Assembly (NCBI RefSeq): GCF_002909485.1
Contig: NZ_PPXG01000003.1
Span: forward strand, 372,001 to 436,000
DNA length: 64,000 bases
From: Stutzerimonas stutzeri
GTDB taxonomy: Bacteria; Pseudomonadota; Gammaproteobacteria; Pseudomonadales; Pseudomonadaceae
Reading direction: 5' to 3'
Shown in pieces: positions 7,464-16,605 of the stretch. The notes under the pieces were generated by a model. The model saw only the letters and a list, made by a program, of their open reading frames with translations. It was not told the DNA's origin and searched no databases. The stretch's first letter is position 1. Each line of letters opens with the position of its first letter. The position numbers and the translations under genes are program-made.

Positions 7464-9737
7464 ATGCTCGGCACGCTGCGCAAGATTGTCCAGGAAGTGA
7501 ATGCCGCCAAAGACCTCAAGGCGGCGTTGGGCATCATCGTGCTGAGAGTCAGGGAGGCCATGGGTAGCCAGGTCTGCTCGGTCTATCTGCTCGATCCGGA
7601 AACCCAACGCTTCGTTCTGATGGCCACCGAAGGTCTCAACAAGCGCGCCATCGGCAAGGTCAGCATGGCGCCCAATGAAGGCCTGGTCGGCCTGGTGGGC
7701 ACCCGCGAAGAGCCACTCAACCTCGAACACGCCTCCGAACACCCGCGCTATCGCTACTTCGCCGAAACCGGCGAGGAGCGTTATGCCTCCTTTCTCGGCG
7801 CTCCGATCATCCACCATCGGCGGGTGATGGGCGTGCTGGTTATCCAGCAGAAGGAACGTCGTCAGTTCGACGAGGGTGAGGAAGCTTTCCTCGTCACCAT
7901 GAGCGCACAGCTCGCCGGCGTTATCGCCCATGCCGAGGCGACTGGCTCGATCCGTGGCCTCGGACGGCAGGGCAAGGGCATTCAGGAAACCCGTTTCATC
8001 GGCATCCCCGGCGCCCCGGGCGCAGGCGTGGGAACCGCCGTGGTGGTGCTGCCGCCGGCCGACCTGGATGTTGTGCCGGACAAGAACATCGACAATATCG
8101 ACGCTGAGCTAACGTTGTTCGAAGCGGCACTGGAAGCCGTACGCGCGGACATGCGCAACCTTTCAGAAAAGCTCGCGACACAGATGCGCAAGGAAGAGCG
8201 CGCACTGTTCGATGTGTACCTGATGATGCTCGACGACTCCGCCTTGGGTGGTGAAGTGACCAAGGTGATCCGTACAGGGCAATGGGCCCAGGGAGCGCTG
8301 CGCCAGGTGGTCAGCGAGCATGTGCGACGCTTCGAGATGATGGACGACGCCTACCTGCGCGAGCGTGCGTCGGACGTCAAAGACATCGGCAGGCGCCTGC
8401 TTGCCTATCTGCAGGAAGCCCGCCAACAAACCCTGACCTACCCCGACAAGACCATCCTGGTCAGCGAGGAGCTGTCGCCAGCCATGCTCGGCGAGGTACC
8501 GGAGGGCAAGCTGGTGGGCATGGTCTCGGTGCTCGGTTCGAGCAACTCCCACGTTGCCATTCTCGCCCGTGCCATGGGCATACCGACGGTGATGGGCGCG
8601 GTCGACCTGCCGTATTCCAAGGTCGATGGCATCGAGCTGATCATCGACGGCTATCGCGGTGAGATCATCACCAACCCGGGCAAGGTGCTGCGCGAGCAGT
8701 ACGAAGTGTTGGCCGAGCAGGAACGGCAGCTCTCTGCGGGGCTCGACGTACTGCGTGAGCTGCCGTGTGAGACCACCGACGGCCACCGCATTCCGTTGTG
8801 GGTGAACACCGGGCTGCTGGCCGATGTGGTGCGTGCGCAGGAGCGCGGCGCCGAGGGCGTCGGCCTGTATCGCACCGAAGTGCCGTTCATGATCAAGGAG
8901 CGCTTCCCCAGCGAGAAGGAGCAGATGGCGATCTACCGCGAGCAGCTGGAAGCCTTCCATCCGCTGCCGGTAACCATGCGCAGCCTCGATATCGGCGGCG
9001 ACAAGTGCCTGCCGTACTTTCCGATCAAGGAAGAGAATCCGTTTCTCGGCTGGCGCGGCATCCGTGTCACCCTCGACCATCCCGAGATTTTTCTGCTGCA
9101 GACCCGCGCCATGCTCAAGGCCAGCGCCGGGCTGAACAATCTGCGCATCCTGCTGCCGATGATCTCCGGCATCGGCGAGCTGGAAGAGGCTCTGCACCTG
9201 ATACACCGTGCCTGGTGCGAGGTGCGCGACGAGGGGCTGGACGTTCACATGCCGCCGGTGGGCGTGATGATCGAAGTACCTGCGGCGGTATACCTGACCC
9301 GCGAACTGGCGCGCCAGGTGGATTTCATCTCAGTCGGGTCCAACGACCTGACCCAATACCTGCTGGCGGTGGACCGCAACAATCCGCGCGTGGCCGATCT
9401 GTACGACTACCTGCATCCTGCCGTGCTCGAGGCGCTGCAGCGGGTGGTCAAAGAGGCGCACAGCGAAGGCAAGCCAGTGAGCATCTGCGGCGAAATGGCG
9501 GGTGATCCGGCGGCGGCCATGCTGTTGCTGGCGATGGGCTTCGATAGCCTGTCGATGAACGCCACCAACCTGCCCAAGGTGAAATGGCTGCTACGCCAGA
9601 TCAGCATGGATACCGCTCAGCAGCTGTTGGCGAAAGTCATGCTGCTGGACAGTCCGCAGGTCATTCACAGCACGGTTCAGCTGACCCTGCGCAACCTCGG
9701 CCTGAACAAGCTGATCAACCCGTCCGCCGCGGTCTGA
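7464..9737 (+). CDS. ptsP: Phosphoenolpyruvate-protein phosphotransferase PtsP (EI-Ntr)
   Basis: This is enzyme I of the nitrogen-related PTS; it passes phosphate from PEP to NPr. An N-terminal GAF domain (about residues 1-165) is followed by the EI domain. The phosphorylated histidine is H363 in GSSNSHVAILARAMG. The PEP-binding region has GVMIEVPAAV, SVGSNDLTQYLLAVDRNN and the CGEMAGDP cysteine motif. The length of 757 residues fits the family. It is likely in one operon with rppH. It converges with an NRDE-family gene with only five bases between stop codons. Confidence 0.97.
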   Translation: MLGTLRKIVQEVNAAKDLKAALGIIVLRVREAMGSQVCSVYLLDPETQRFVLMATEGLNKRAIGKVSMAPNEGLVGLVGTREEPLNLEHASEHPRYRYFAETGEERYASFLGAPIIHHRRVMGVLVIQQKERRQFDEGEEAFLVTMSAQLAGVIAHAEATGSIRGLGRQGKGIQETRFIGIPGAPGAGVGTAVVVLPPADLDVVPDKNIDNIDAELTLFEAALEAVRADMRNLSEKLATQMRKEERALFDVYLMMLDDSALGGEVTKVIRTGQWAQGALRQVVSEHVRRFEMMDDAYLRERASDVKDIGRRLLAYLQEARQQTLTYPDKTILVSEELSPAMLGEVPEGKLVGMVSVLGSSNSHVAILARAMGIPTVMGAVDLPYSKVDGIELIIDGYRGEIITNPGKVLREQYEVLAEQERQLSAGLDVLRELPCETTDGHRIPLWVNTGLLADVVRAQERGAEGVGLYRTEVPFMIKERFPSEKEQMAIYREQLEAFHPLPVTMRSLDIGGDKCLPYFPIKEENPFLGWRGIRVTLDHPEIFLLQTRAMLKASAGLNNLRILLPMISGIGELEEALHLIHRAWCEVRDEGLDVHMPPVGVMIEVPAAVYLTRELARQVDFISVGSNDLTQYLLAVDRNNPRVADLYDYLHPAVLEALQRVVKEAHSEGKPVSICGEMAGDPAAAMLLLAMGFDSLSMNATNLPKVKWLLRQISMDTAQQLLAKVMLLDSPQVIHSTVQLTLRNLGLNKLINPSAAV

Positions 9738-9757
9738 CGTCATCAGTCACGCGGCGG
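9724..9757. terminator. Shared hairpin across the stops of ptsP and the NRDE gene
   Basis: CCGCCGCG (9724-9731) pairs with CGCGGCGG (9750-9757), with a second inner CTGA/TCAG stem. The structure contains both stop codons, so it would form at the 3' end of either transcript and could act as a bidirectional terminator. There is no long T-run on either side. Confidence 0.55.
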
Positions 9758-10498
9758 GTGGTGGTAGCGCACCTCGCCTGATGGCCCGTCCGGGCCAAAG
9801 CTACGCTCCAGAATGTCCAGTGCGCCGTCAGCATGGCGGATAAGCGCTGTACTGGCGCGCGTGCCGTATTCGGGGCTTATGATGAAAATGCTCGACAGCC
9901 TGCGTTCCCATGCGAGCGGAACGCCGGTCTGTGGCAACTCATGCTCGGCCGCCGGCTGAGGGTCGGCGAGTAGCGCCAGCAGCCGCTCGGGGTTCGGCTT
10001 GTCGAGCTCGCCGACCAGTGCTGCGCGGGCCTTCTTCAGCTTGGGCCAAGGCGTGTCCAGGCCGGCATTGGACAAACCGTAGACGCCAGCCTCCAGTACC
10101 GTTGCCAAACCGCTCTGGGAGTTGAAATGCCACAGGGCCTGGTGGTCGCCGACCAGCAGGTTGAAACCGGCATAGTCGCCCCGGCGCTCGGCCATCTCGG
10201 CGAGGTAGTCCGCTGGTTGCAGATCTGCGCGCAGGAAGTGCTCCGGCAGCTCGCCGCGCGAACGTAGGCCGGTCGGCTGGCCGGGGGCGCGGATATTGGT
10301 CAGGGCAGCGAAGCGTCCGCTGGTGGTGATGCCCATCCATGTACCGCCGGCCTGCAGGTCGCGCCCGCCAACGATCCAGGGCGCATCTTCCCAGCAGCCC
10401 AATGGCAGGCTGGGACGGGCGTGGAATTCATCGCGGTTGGCGGCCACTACCAGTGGTTGCGAGTGGCCGGGGCGCCAGGCGAAAACGATCAGGCACAT
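9743..10498 (-). CDS. NRDE-family (TANGO2-like) protein
   Basis: This 251-residue protein starts MCLIVFAW, with a cysteine at position 2 as expected for a possible N-terminal nucleophile fold, and has the namesake motif NRDEFHARPS near residue 23. NRDE/TANGO2 proteins are conserved from bacteria to man; a role in haem or lipid handling has been proposed for the eukaryotic members, but the bacterial function is open. The start at 10498 is required to place Cys at position 2; a longer frame from 10594 is rejected. Confidence 0.85.
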   Translation of the reverse strand: MCLIVFAWRPGHSQPLVVAANRDEFHARPSLPLGCWEDAPWIVGGRDLQAGGTWMGITTSGRFAALTNIRAPGQPTGLRSRGELPEHFLRADLQPADYLAEMAERRGDYAGFNLLVGDHQALWHFNSQSGLATVLEAGVYGLSNAGLDTPWPKLKKARAALVGELDKPNPERLLALLADPQPAAEHELPQTGVPLAWERRLSSIFIISPEYGTRASTALIRHADGALDILERSFGPDGPSGEVRYHHPPRD

Positions 10499-10659
10499 GT
10501 GACACCTAATGAACGGTCCGGACCCGCAAGGGTACAGTCGTGCGAGAGCCGTGAGCCACCGTTGGACGGGTCGCATATAACGCGCAGTGATCATCCCGCG
10601 CGAGCGTGCTGCGCGCGTTTTCCGCTAACATGCCGCTTTGTTTCGCCAGGATGGGGCGC

Positions 10660-11442
10660 ATGGAGTTTCTGCTGTATCTGCTGCTGGGCGGATTCGCTGG
10701 GGTGCTGGCCGGCCTGTTCGGCGTGGGCGGCGGGCTGATCATCGTGCCGGTGCTGGTGTTCAGCTTTAGCGCCCAGGGTTTTTCCCAGGAGATCCTCACC
10801 CATCTGGCGGTAGGGACGTCGCTGGCCACTATTGTATTTACTTCGGTCAATTCGATTCTCACCCACCACCGCAAGGGCGCGGTGCGCTGGCCGATGGTGC
10901 TGTGGATGACCTTCGGTATTCTCCTTGGCGCAGCGCTTGGCAGCCTGACCGCCGCGGCGATCCAGGGGCCCATGCTGCAGAAGATCATTGGTGTGTTCGC
11001 CTTGGCGATGGCCGTGCAGATGGGCTTTGACCTGCGCCCCAAAGCCACCGGTCAGGCGCCTGGGCGGCCAGAGCTATCGTTGGTTGGAGTGGTGATCGGC
11101 TGGGCGTCGGCCATATTCGGGATTGGCGGCGGCTCGCTGTCGGTGCCCTATCTGACCTGGCGCAGCGTGCCGATGCAGCAGGCAGTGGCGACTTCGGCGG
11201 CGTGCGGCCTGCCAATTGCCGTCGCCGGGGCGTTGAGTTTCATGGTGGTTGGTTGGCATGAGGCGCAGCTGCCGGACTGGAGCTTGGGTTTCGTCTATCT
11301 GCCCGCCATGCTCGGCATCGCCGCGACCAGCATGTTCTCCGCCAGGCTAGGTGCGAAGCTGGCGCATCGCTTGTCGGCAAAGGTTCTGAAACGGCTGTTC
11401 GCTCTGTTGCTGCTGAGCGTCGGCATAAATTTTCTGGTTTGA
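10660..11442 (+). CDS. TauE/SafE-family sulfite/organosulfonate exporter-like permease
   Basis: This 260-residue protein has about eight hydrophobic segments and the two TauE/SafE half-repeats: an N-terminal GGFAGVLAGLFGVGGGLIIVP-type motif near residues 8-28, and GWASAIFGIGGGSLSVPYL in the second half. The family (former DUF81) moves sulfite, sulfoacetate or other small anions across the inner membrane; the cargo here is unknown. The start at 10660 has AGGA eight bases upstream. lgt follows after 10 bp, so the pair is probably one operon with thyA. Confidence 0.88.
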   Translation: MEFLLYLLLGGFAGVLAGLFGVGGGLIIVPVLVFSFSAQGFSQEILTHLAVGTSLATIVFTSVNSILTHHRKGAVRWPMVLWMTFGILLGAALGSLTAAAIQGPMLQKIIGVFALAMAVQMGFDLRPKATGQAPGRPELSLVGVVIGWASAIFGIGGGSLSVPYLTWRSVPMQQAVATSAACGLPIAVAGALSFMVVGWHEAQLPDWSLGFVYLPAMLGIAATSMFSARLGAKLAHRLSAKVLKRLFALLLLSVGINFLV

Positions 11443-11452
11443 GGAGTAACGG

Positions 11453-12253
11453 ATGCTGCCCTATCCGCAGATCGATCCGGTGGCCATCGCCATCGGTCCC
11501 TTGCAGATTCACTGGTACGGCCTGATGTACCTGATCGGCATCGGCGGCGCCTGGTGGCTAGCTTCGCTGCGGGTGCAGCGCTTCGCACCCGAATGGCCCA
11601 AGGACAAGCTGTCCGACCTGGTGTTCTGGGTGGCCATGGGCGTGATCGTCGGTGGGCGCCTGGGTTATGTGCTGTTCTACGATCTGGCTGCCTATATCAA
11701 TGACCCGAGCCTGATCCTGCAGGTGTGGAAGGGCGGTATGTCCTTCCACGGCGGATTGATTGGCGTGCTGCTGTGCAGCTGGATATTCGCCCGGCGCAAC
11801 GGCAAGAGCTTCTTCGAGCTGATGGACTTCATCGCGCCGTTCGTGCCGATCGGCTTGGGCGCAGGGCGCATCGGCAACTTCATCAATGCCGAGCTGTGGG
11901 GCAAGGCCACTGACACGCCCTGGGCGATGGTCTTCCCGACCGATCCGCAGCAGCTGGCGCGGCACCCGTCGCAGCTCTACCAGTTTGCTCTGGAAGGCGT
12001 CGCGCTGTTCGTCATCCTCTGGCTGTATTCGCGCAAGCCGCGGCCGACCATGGCGGTCTCCGGACTGTTCGCGGTGTGCTACGGCATCTTCCGCTTCATC
12101 GTCGAGTTTGTCCGCGTGCCGGATGCGCAGCTGGGTTATCTGGCCTTCGGTTGGCTGACCATGGGGCAGGTGCTCTGTGTGCCGATGGTGTTGCTCGGCT
12201 TGGCAATGATCGCCTGGGGCTATCGCCGCGACGCGGGTCGGGCTCCGGCCTGA
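11453..12253 (+). CDS. lgt: Prolipoprotein diacylglyceryl transferase
   Basis: Lgt attaches diacylglycerol from phosphatidylglycerol to the lipobox cysteine of prolipoproteins in the inner membrane. The 266-residue protein has about seven membrane helices. The essential histidine motif GGMSFHGG (H99) and the Lgt signature [13 protein letters not shown] (138-150) are present, as is the HPSQLYQ motif. The GAGGAGTAACGG ribosome site supports this start. thyA lies 106 bp downstream, the conserved lgt-thyA order of gamma-proteobacteria. Confidence 0.97.
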   Translation: MLPYPQIDPVAIAIGPLQIHWYGLMYLIGIGGAWWLASLRVQRFAPEWPKDKLSDLVFWVAMGVIVGGRLGYVLFYDLAAYINDPSLILQVWKGGMSFHGGLIGVLLCSWIFARRNGKSFFELMDFIAPFVPIGLGAGRIGNFINAELWGKATDTPWAMVFPTDPQQLARHPSQLYQFALEGVALFVILWLYSRKPRPTMAVSGLFAVCYGIFRFIVEFVRVPDAQLGYLAFGWLTMGQVLCVPMVLLGLAMIAWGYRRDAGRAPA

Positions 12254-12269
12254 TTTTCGTTGCCCTGCC

Positions 12270-12288
12270 TGTCGCCACGAGGGCGACA
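12270..12288 (+). terminator. Small hairpin between lgt and thyA
   Basis: TGTCGCC (12270-12276) and GGCGACA (12282-12288) form a 7-bp stem with a five-base loop in the lgt-thyA gap. No T-tract follows, so it may be a processing or weak attenuation structure rather than a true terminator. Confidence 0.4.
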
Positions 12289-12359
12289 AGCGGGGCGCAT
12301 GCCTTTTACTATTCGCGCAGCCTTTTCACCGCGCTTCGGCGCCTGCTTCGAGTCAATCG

Positions 12360-13154
12360 ATGAAACAGTATCTCGACCTGATGCGCCACGTGCGCGACCA
12401 CGGCACCTTCAAGACCGACCGCACCGGCACTGGCACCTACAGCGTGTTCGGCCATCAGATGCGTTTCGATCTGGCCCAAGGCTTTCCGCTGGTCACCACC
12501 AAGAAGTGCCACCTCAAGTCCATCATCCACGAGCTGCTGTGGTTCCTTCAGGGCGACACCAACATCAAGTACCTGAAAGAGAACGGCGTACGCATCTGGG
12601 ATGAGTGGGCCGACGAGAATGGTGAGCTGGGGCCGGTGTACGGCTACCAGTGGCGGTCGTGGCCGGCGCCAAACGGTGAATCGATCGATCAGATCGCCAA
12701 CCTGCTGGCGATGATCAAGAAGAACCCGGATTCACGCCGGCTGATCGTTTCGGCCTGGAACCCGGCCCTGGTCGAGCAGATGGCGTTGCCGCCTTGTCAT
12801 GCGCTGTTCCAGTTCTACGTTGCCGACGGCAAACTCAGCTGCCAGCTGTACCAGCGCTCGGCCGATCTCTTCCTTGGCGTGCCTTTCAACATCGCCAGCT
12901 ATGCGCTGCTGACGCTGATGGTGGCGCAGGTCTGCGACCTGCAACCGGGCGAGTTCATCTGGAGCGGCGGCGACTGCCATCTGTACGCCAATCACCTGGA
13001 GCAGGCCGACCTGCAGCTGACCCGCGAGCCGCTGCCGCTGCCGACCATGAAGCTCAACCCGGACGTGAAGGACCTGTTCGCTTTCCGCTTCGAGGACTTC
13101 GAACTGGTCGGCTACGAGGCGCATCCGCACATCAAGGCCCCGGTCGCCGTCTGA
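12360..13154 (+). CDS. thyA: Thymidylate synthase
   Basis: ThyA methylates dUMP to dTMP with methylene-tetrahydrofolate. The protein is 264 residues, the same as the E. coli enzyme. The catalytic cysteine is C146 in PPCHALFQF, and the [11 protein letters not shown] and [18 protein letters not shown] signatures are intact. It is the last gene of the permease-lgt-thyA group. Confidence 0.98.
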   Translation: MKQYLDLMRHVRDHGTFKTDRTGTGTYSVFGHQMRFDLAQGFPLVTTKKCHLKSIIHELLWFLQGDTNIKYLKENGVRIWDEWADENGELGPVYGYQWRSWPAPNGESIDQIANLLAMIKKNPDSRRLIVSAWNPALVEQMALPPCHALFQFYVADGKLSCQLYQRSADLFLGVPFNIASYALLTLMVAQVCDLQPGEFIWSGGDCHLYANHLEQADLQLTREPLPLPTMKLNPDVKDLFAFRFEDFELVGYEAHPHIKAPVAV

Positions 13155-13241
13155 CTTTGGTCGGGTTTGCCGTTGTGAACAACCTGAGTGTCACATTTGC
13201 CGTATAGACTCGACCGCTCAGGGTTTTTCGAGGATCGAGTC

Positions 13242-14015
13242 ATGCGCAGGGTCGTGTTCAATCAGAAGGGCGGTGTCGGCAAGTCGAGCATCGCCTGCAA
13301 CCTGGCGGCGGTCAGTGCTTCGCAGGGCTACCGCACGCTGCTGGTGGATCTGGACGCCCAGGCCAACTCCACGCATTACCTGACAGGGCTGACCGGCGAT
13401 GATATTCCCACCGGCATTGCCGACTTCTTCAAGCAGATCCTCGCCGGCGGCACGGCTGGTAAGAAGGCGCGTCCGCCGATCATCGAAACAGCCTTCGATA
13501 ATCTGCACCTGATCAGCGCCACGGCCGAACTGGCCGACCTGCAGCCCAAGCTGGAGGCCAAGCACAAGATCAACAAACTGCGCAAACTGCTCGAAGGACT
13601 CGCCGAAGACTACGACCGGATATATCTGGACACCCCGCCTGCGCTGAATTTTTATACGGTCTCTGCGCTTATCGCAGCTGATCGCTGCCTGATTCCCTTC
13701 GACTGCGACAGCTTTTCCCGCCAGGCGCTGTATAGCCTGCTCGACGAGATCGAGGAGATGAAGGAAGACCACAACGAGACGCTCGAGGTCGAGGGCATCG
13801 TGGTCAATCAGTTCCAGCCGCGTGCCGCGCTGCCGCAGCAGATGATCGATGAACTGCTGAGCGAGGGGCTTCCGGTGCTGCCGGTCTACCTGATGAGTTC
13901 GGTGAAAATGCGCGAGTCGCACCAGGCCTGCATGCCGCTGGTGTACCTGGACCCGCGGCACAAGCTGAGCCAGCAGTTCGTCGAACTGCACGAGCTGCTC
14001 GAGGCGAACGGCTGA
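13242..14015 (+). CDS. Orphan ParA-family ATPase
   Basis: This 257-residue protein begins within ten residues of a deviant Walker A motif, KGGVGKSS (9-16), followed by [12 protein letters not shown] (Walker A') and a [11 protein letters not shown]alker B. ParA/MinD ATPases position DNA or protein cargo. No parB or partner gene is adjacent, and no N-terminal DNA-binding helix precedes the P-loop, so a plasmid-partition role is unlikely. A chromosomal positioning role is possible. The ATG at 13242 is used because it places the P-loop normally, and a GAGGA ribosome site lies just upstream. It converges on the liv-type transporter genes. Confidence 0.85.
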   Translation: MRRVVFNQKGGVGKSSIACNLAAVSASQGYRTLLVDLDAQANSTHYLTGLTGDDIPTGIADFFKQILAGGTAGKKARPPIIETAFDNLHLISATAELADLQPKLEAKHKINKLRKLLEGLAEDYDRIYLDTPPALNFYTVSALIAADRCLIPFDCDSFSRQALYSLLDEIEEMKEDHNETLEVEGIVVNQFQPRAALPQQMIDELLSEGLPVLPVYLMSSVKMRESHQACMPLVYLDPRHKLSQQFVELHELLEANG

Positions 14016-14027
14016 GTCGGTTCGGCT

Positions 14028-15014
14028 TCAGTCCTCGGGGCGCCGCTGCAGCTTCTTGCCCAGCCGGGAGGCATAGAACTCGCCGATCATTCCTCGGCGG
14101 AACACCAGTACACAGACCATGAAGATGATGCCGGTGACCAGCGTGACCGGCAGCTCCGAGGTGGCGAAGTAATTACCCAGCGTGGTCACCAGCGCTGCGC
14201 CGAACACCGGCCCGACCAGGGTGCCAATGCCGCCGAGCAAGGTCATCAGCACCACCTCACCGGACATCTGCCAGCTGACGTCGGTCAGCGTGGCGAACTG
14301 GAACACCAGTGCCTTCAGCCCGCCGGCCAGCCCTGCTAGCGCGGCGGACATGACGAAGGCGCCGAGCTTGTAACGCGACACCGAATAGCCCAGCGAGATG
14401 GCGCGGTTCTCGTTCTCGCGGATCGAGCGCAGGATCATGCCGTACGGCGAGTGAATGACACGCCAGATCAGCAGCATGCCGGCGAGAAACACCGCGAGCA
14501 CGAAGAAGTACATGTACAGCGGCTCTTCAAGATCGATCAGGCCGAACAGGTGCCCGCGTGGGATGTTCTGGATGCCATCTTCGCCATGGGTGAACGAAGC
14601 CTGCAGGCAGAAGAAAAAGAACATCTGCGACAGCGCCAGGGTGATCATCGTCGAATAGATGCCCTGCCGGCGAATCGCCAGAAAGCCGATTATCAGCCCG
14701 AGAAACGCCGCCCCGGCGACGCCGACCAGAATGCCCAACTCCGGCGATAGCCCCCACTCCTTGACCGCATGGGCCGTGAAATAGGCAGCGCCACCGAAGA
14801 ACGCCGCGTGGCCGAAGGAGAGAATACCGGTGTAGCCGAGCAGCAGGTTGAAGGCGCAGGCGAAGAGGGCGAAACACAGCACCTTCATCAGGAGGATCGG
14901 ATAGAAGTAGAACGGCGCCAGCGCCAGCGCGACCACGCCGATCAGGATCAGCGCGGCTTCCAGGCGCAGCAGCGGGCGTTTGGTGGTCGGTGTGACACTT
15001 AGCTGGCTGTTCAT
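14028..15014 (-). CDS. Branched-chain amino acid-type ABC transporter permease (LivM-like)
   Basis: This 328-residue inner-membrane permease has many helices and the HAAT permease signature GYTGILSFGHAAFFGGAAYF. It is the last of five genes read leftward; its ATG overlaps the stop of the LivH-like gene by one base (TGATG), which indicates translational coupling. It should pair with the LivH-like permease to form the channel. The final residues are a basic cytoplasmic tail. Substrate specificity is set by the binding protein and is not known. Confidence 0.92.
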   Translation of the reverse strand: MNSQLSVTPTTKRPLLRLEAALILIGVVALALAPFYFYPILLMKVLCFALFACAFNLLLGYTGILSFGHAAFFGGAAYFTAHAVKEWGLSPELGILVGVAGAAFLGLIIGFLAIRRQGIYSTMITLALSQMFFFFCLQASFTHGEDGIQNIPRGHLFGLIDLEEPLYMYFFVLAVFLAGMLLIWRVIHSPYGMILRSIRENENRAISLGYSVSRYKLGAFVMSAALAGLAGGLKALVFQFATLTDVSWQMSGEVVLMTLLGGIGTLVGPVFGAALVTTLGNYFATSELPVTLVTGIIFMVCVLVFRRGMIGEFYASRLGKKLQRRPED

Positions 15015-15901
15015 CAGGCGTCCCTCCCCATCAGGCCAGCTGGGCGCACCAACAGTACGATTGCCATGATCACGAAGATCACGATGTTGGAAGCCTCCGG
15101 ATAGAACACCTTGGTCAGGCCCTCGAGAATGCCCAGCATGTAGCCGGTGATGATGGCGCCGAGAATCGAGCCCATGCCGCCGACAACGACCACGGCGAAC
15201 ACCACGATGATCAGGTTCGAGCCCATCAGCGGGCTGACCTGGTAGATCGGCGCGGCGAGCATGCCGGCCAGGCCGGCCAGCGCCGCGCCCATACCATAGG
15301 TGAAGGTCAGCAGCAGCGGCACGTTGATACCGAAGGTGCGTACCAGCGTAGGGTTTTCCGTGGCGGCACGCAGGTAGGCGCCGAGCTTGGTCTTCTCGAT
15401 CAGCAGCCAGCTGGCGATGCAGATCACCAGGGAGGCCAGCACCACCCAGGCGCGGTACTTGGGCAGGAACATGAAGCCCAGGTTGTAGCCACCGGCCAGC
15501 TCCTTGGGCACGGCGTAGGGCTGCCCGGAGGAGCCGTAGAAGTAGCGGAACGCGCCTTCCAGGGCGAGCGCCAGGCCGAAGGTGAAGAGCAGGCTGTAGA
15601 GGTGGTCGAGGTTGTACAGCCGCGATAGCGCCAGGCGCTCGATCACTGCACTGCACAGGCCGACGATGATCGGCGCGAGGATCAGCGCCGGCCAGTAGCC
15701 GATGCCGAGCGTCGCCAGCAACAGATAGCCGGCGAAGGCGCCGATCATGTACTGCGCGCCGTGGGCGAAGTTGATGATCTTCAGCATGCCGAAGATGATC
15801 GCCAGGCCCAGGCTGAGCATGGCGTAGAACGAGCCGTTGATCAGGCCAATCAGCAGCTGGCCGAGAAAGGCCTGGATCGGTACATCGAAAATCGTCGTCA
15901 T
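15014..15901 (-). CDS. Branched-chain amino acid-type ABC transporter permease (LivH-like)
   Basis: This 295-residue integral membrane protein has the LivH-type start QAFLGQLLIGLINGSFYA, the motif IINFAHGAQYM, and the permease loop around GINVPLLLTFTYGMGAALAG. It is the second permease of the cassette and overlaps or abuts both neighbours (the LivF-like stop and the LivM-like start), so it is translated as part of one operon. Confidence 0.92.
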   Translation of the reverse strand: MTTIFDVPIQAFLGQLLIGLINGSFYAMLSLGLAIIFGMLKIINFAHGAQYMIGAFAGYLLLATLGIGYWPALILAPIIVGLCSAVIERLALSRLYNLDHLYSLLFTFGLALALEGAFRYFYGSSGQPYAVPKELAGGYNLGFMFLPKYRAWVVLASLVICIASWLLIEKTKLGAYLRAATENPTLVRTFGINVPLLLTFTYGMGAALAGLAGMLAAPIYQVSPLMGSNLIIVVFAVVVVGGMGSILGAIITGYMLGILEGLTKVFYPEASNIVIFVIMAIVLLVRPAGLMGRDA

Positions 15902-16605
15902 CAGACCCCCAGGGCTTCGTTGAGCATGGTCATGCGGGCGGGCAGATCGGCGATGTCAAAGGTGTCGATGACCTTGCCGTGGTCGACCACGTAGAAGCGG
16001 TCGGCCACCTTGCTGGCGAAGCGGAAGTTCTGCTCGACCAGCAGGATGGTCATGCCGCGCTGCTTGAGCGTCTGCAGCACCTCGCCGATGCGCTGGATGA
16101 TCACCGGTGCCAGGCCTTCGGTGGGCTCGTCGAGCAACAGCAACTTGGCGCCGGTGCGCAGGATGCGCGCCATCGCCAGCATCTGCTGCTCGCCACCAGA
16201 GAGCTTGGTGCCGGGGCTCTTGCGGCGTTCTTCGAGGTTGGGGAACAGCTGGTAGATCTCCGCCAGGGTCATGCCGCCTTTGGCGATCACCGGTGGCAGG
16301 GTGAGGTTTTCCTCGACGGTGAGGGTGGAAAAGATGCCGCGTTCCTCCGGAACGTAGCCGATGCCGTGGCGGGCGGTGCGGTGCAGCGGTACGCGCAGCA
16401 TGTCCTTGCCGTCGAAGCGGATGCTGCCGCTGCGCTTGCGGATGATGCCGACGATCGAGCGCAGCGCAGTGGTCTTGCCCACGCCGTTGCGGCCGAGCAG
16501 GGTCACCGTTTCGCCCTGGTGCACGTCGAGGTCGATGCCGTGCAGGGCATGGCTTTCGCCGTACCAGGCGTTGAGGTCGCGCACGCTGAGCAAGGGTTCA
16601 GTCAT
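15901..16605 (-). CDS. ABC transporter ATP-binding protein (LivF-like)
   Basis: This 234-residue ATPase has Walker A GRNGVGKTT, the signature LSGGEQQMLAMARIL and Walker B LLLLDEP. The length and the C-terminal region are those of LivF. It overlaps the end of the LivG-like gene by eight bases. With the LivG-like subunit it should form the heterodimeric motor of the importer. Confidence 0.92.
   Translation of the reverse strand: MTEPLLSVRDLNAWYGESHALHGIDLDVHQGETVTLLGRNGVGKTTALRSIVGIIRKRSGSIRFDGKDMLRVPLHRTARHGIGYVPEERGIFSTLTVEENLTLPPVIAKGGMTLAEIYQLFPNLEERRKSPGTKLSGGEQQMLAMARILRTGAKLLLLDEPTEGLAPVIIQRIGEVLQTLKQRGMTILLVEQNFRFASKVADRFYVVDHGKVIDTFDIADLPARMTMLNEALGV

Noticed and set aside
15015..15656. 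In-frame extension upstream of the LivM-like gene
   Set aside because: It is the alternative frame of the LivH-like gene. The real start is the ATG at 15014 that overlaps the LivH-like stop.
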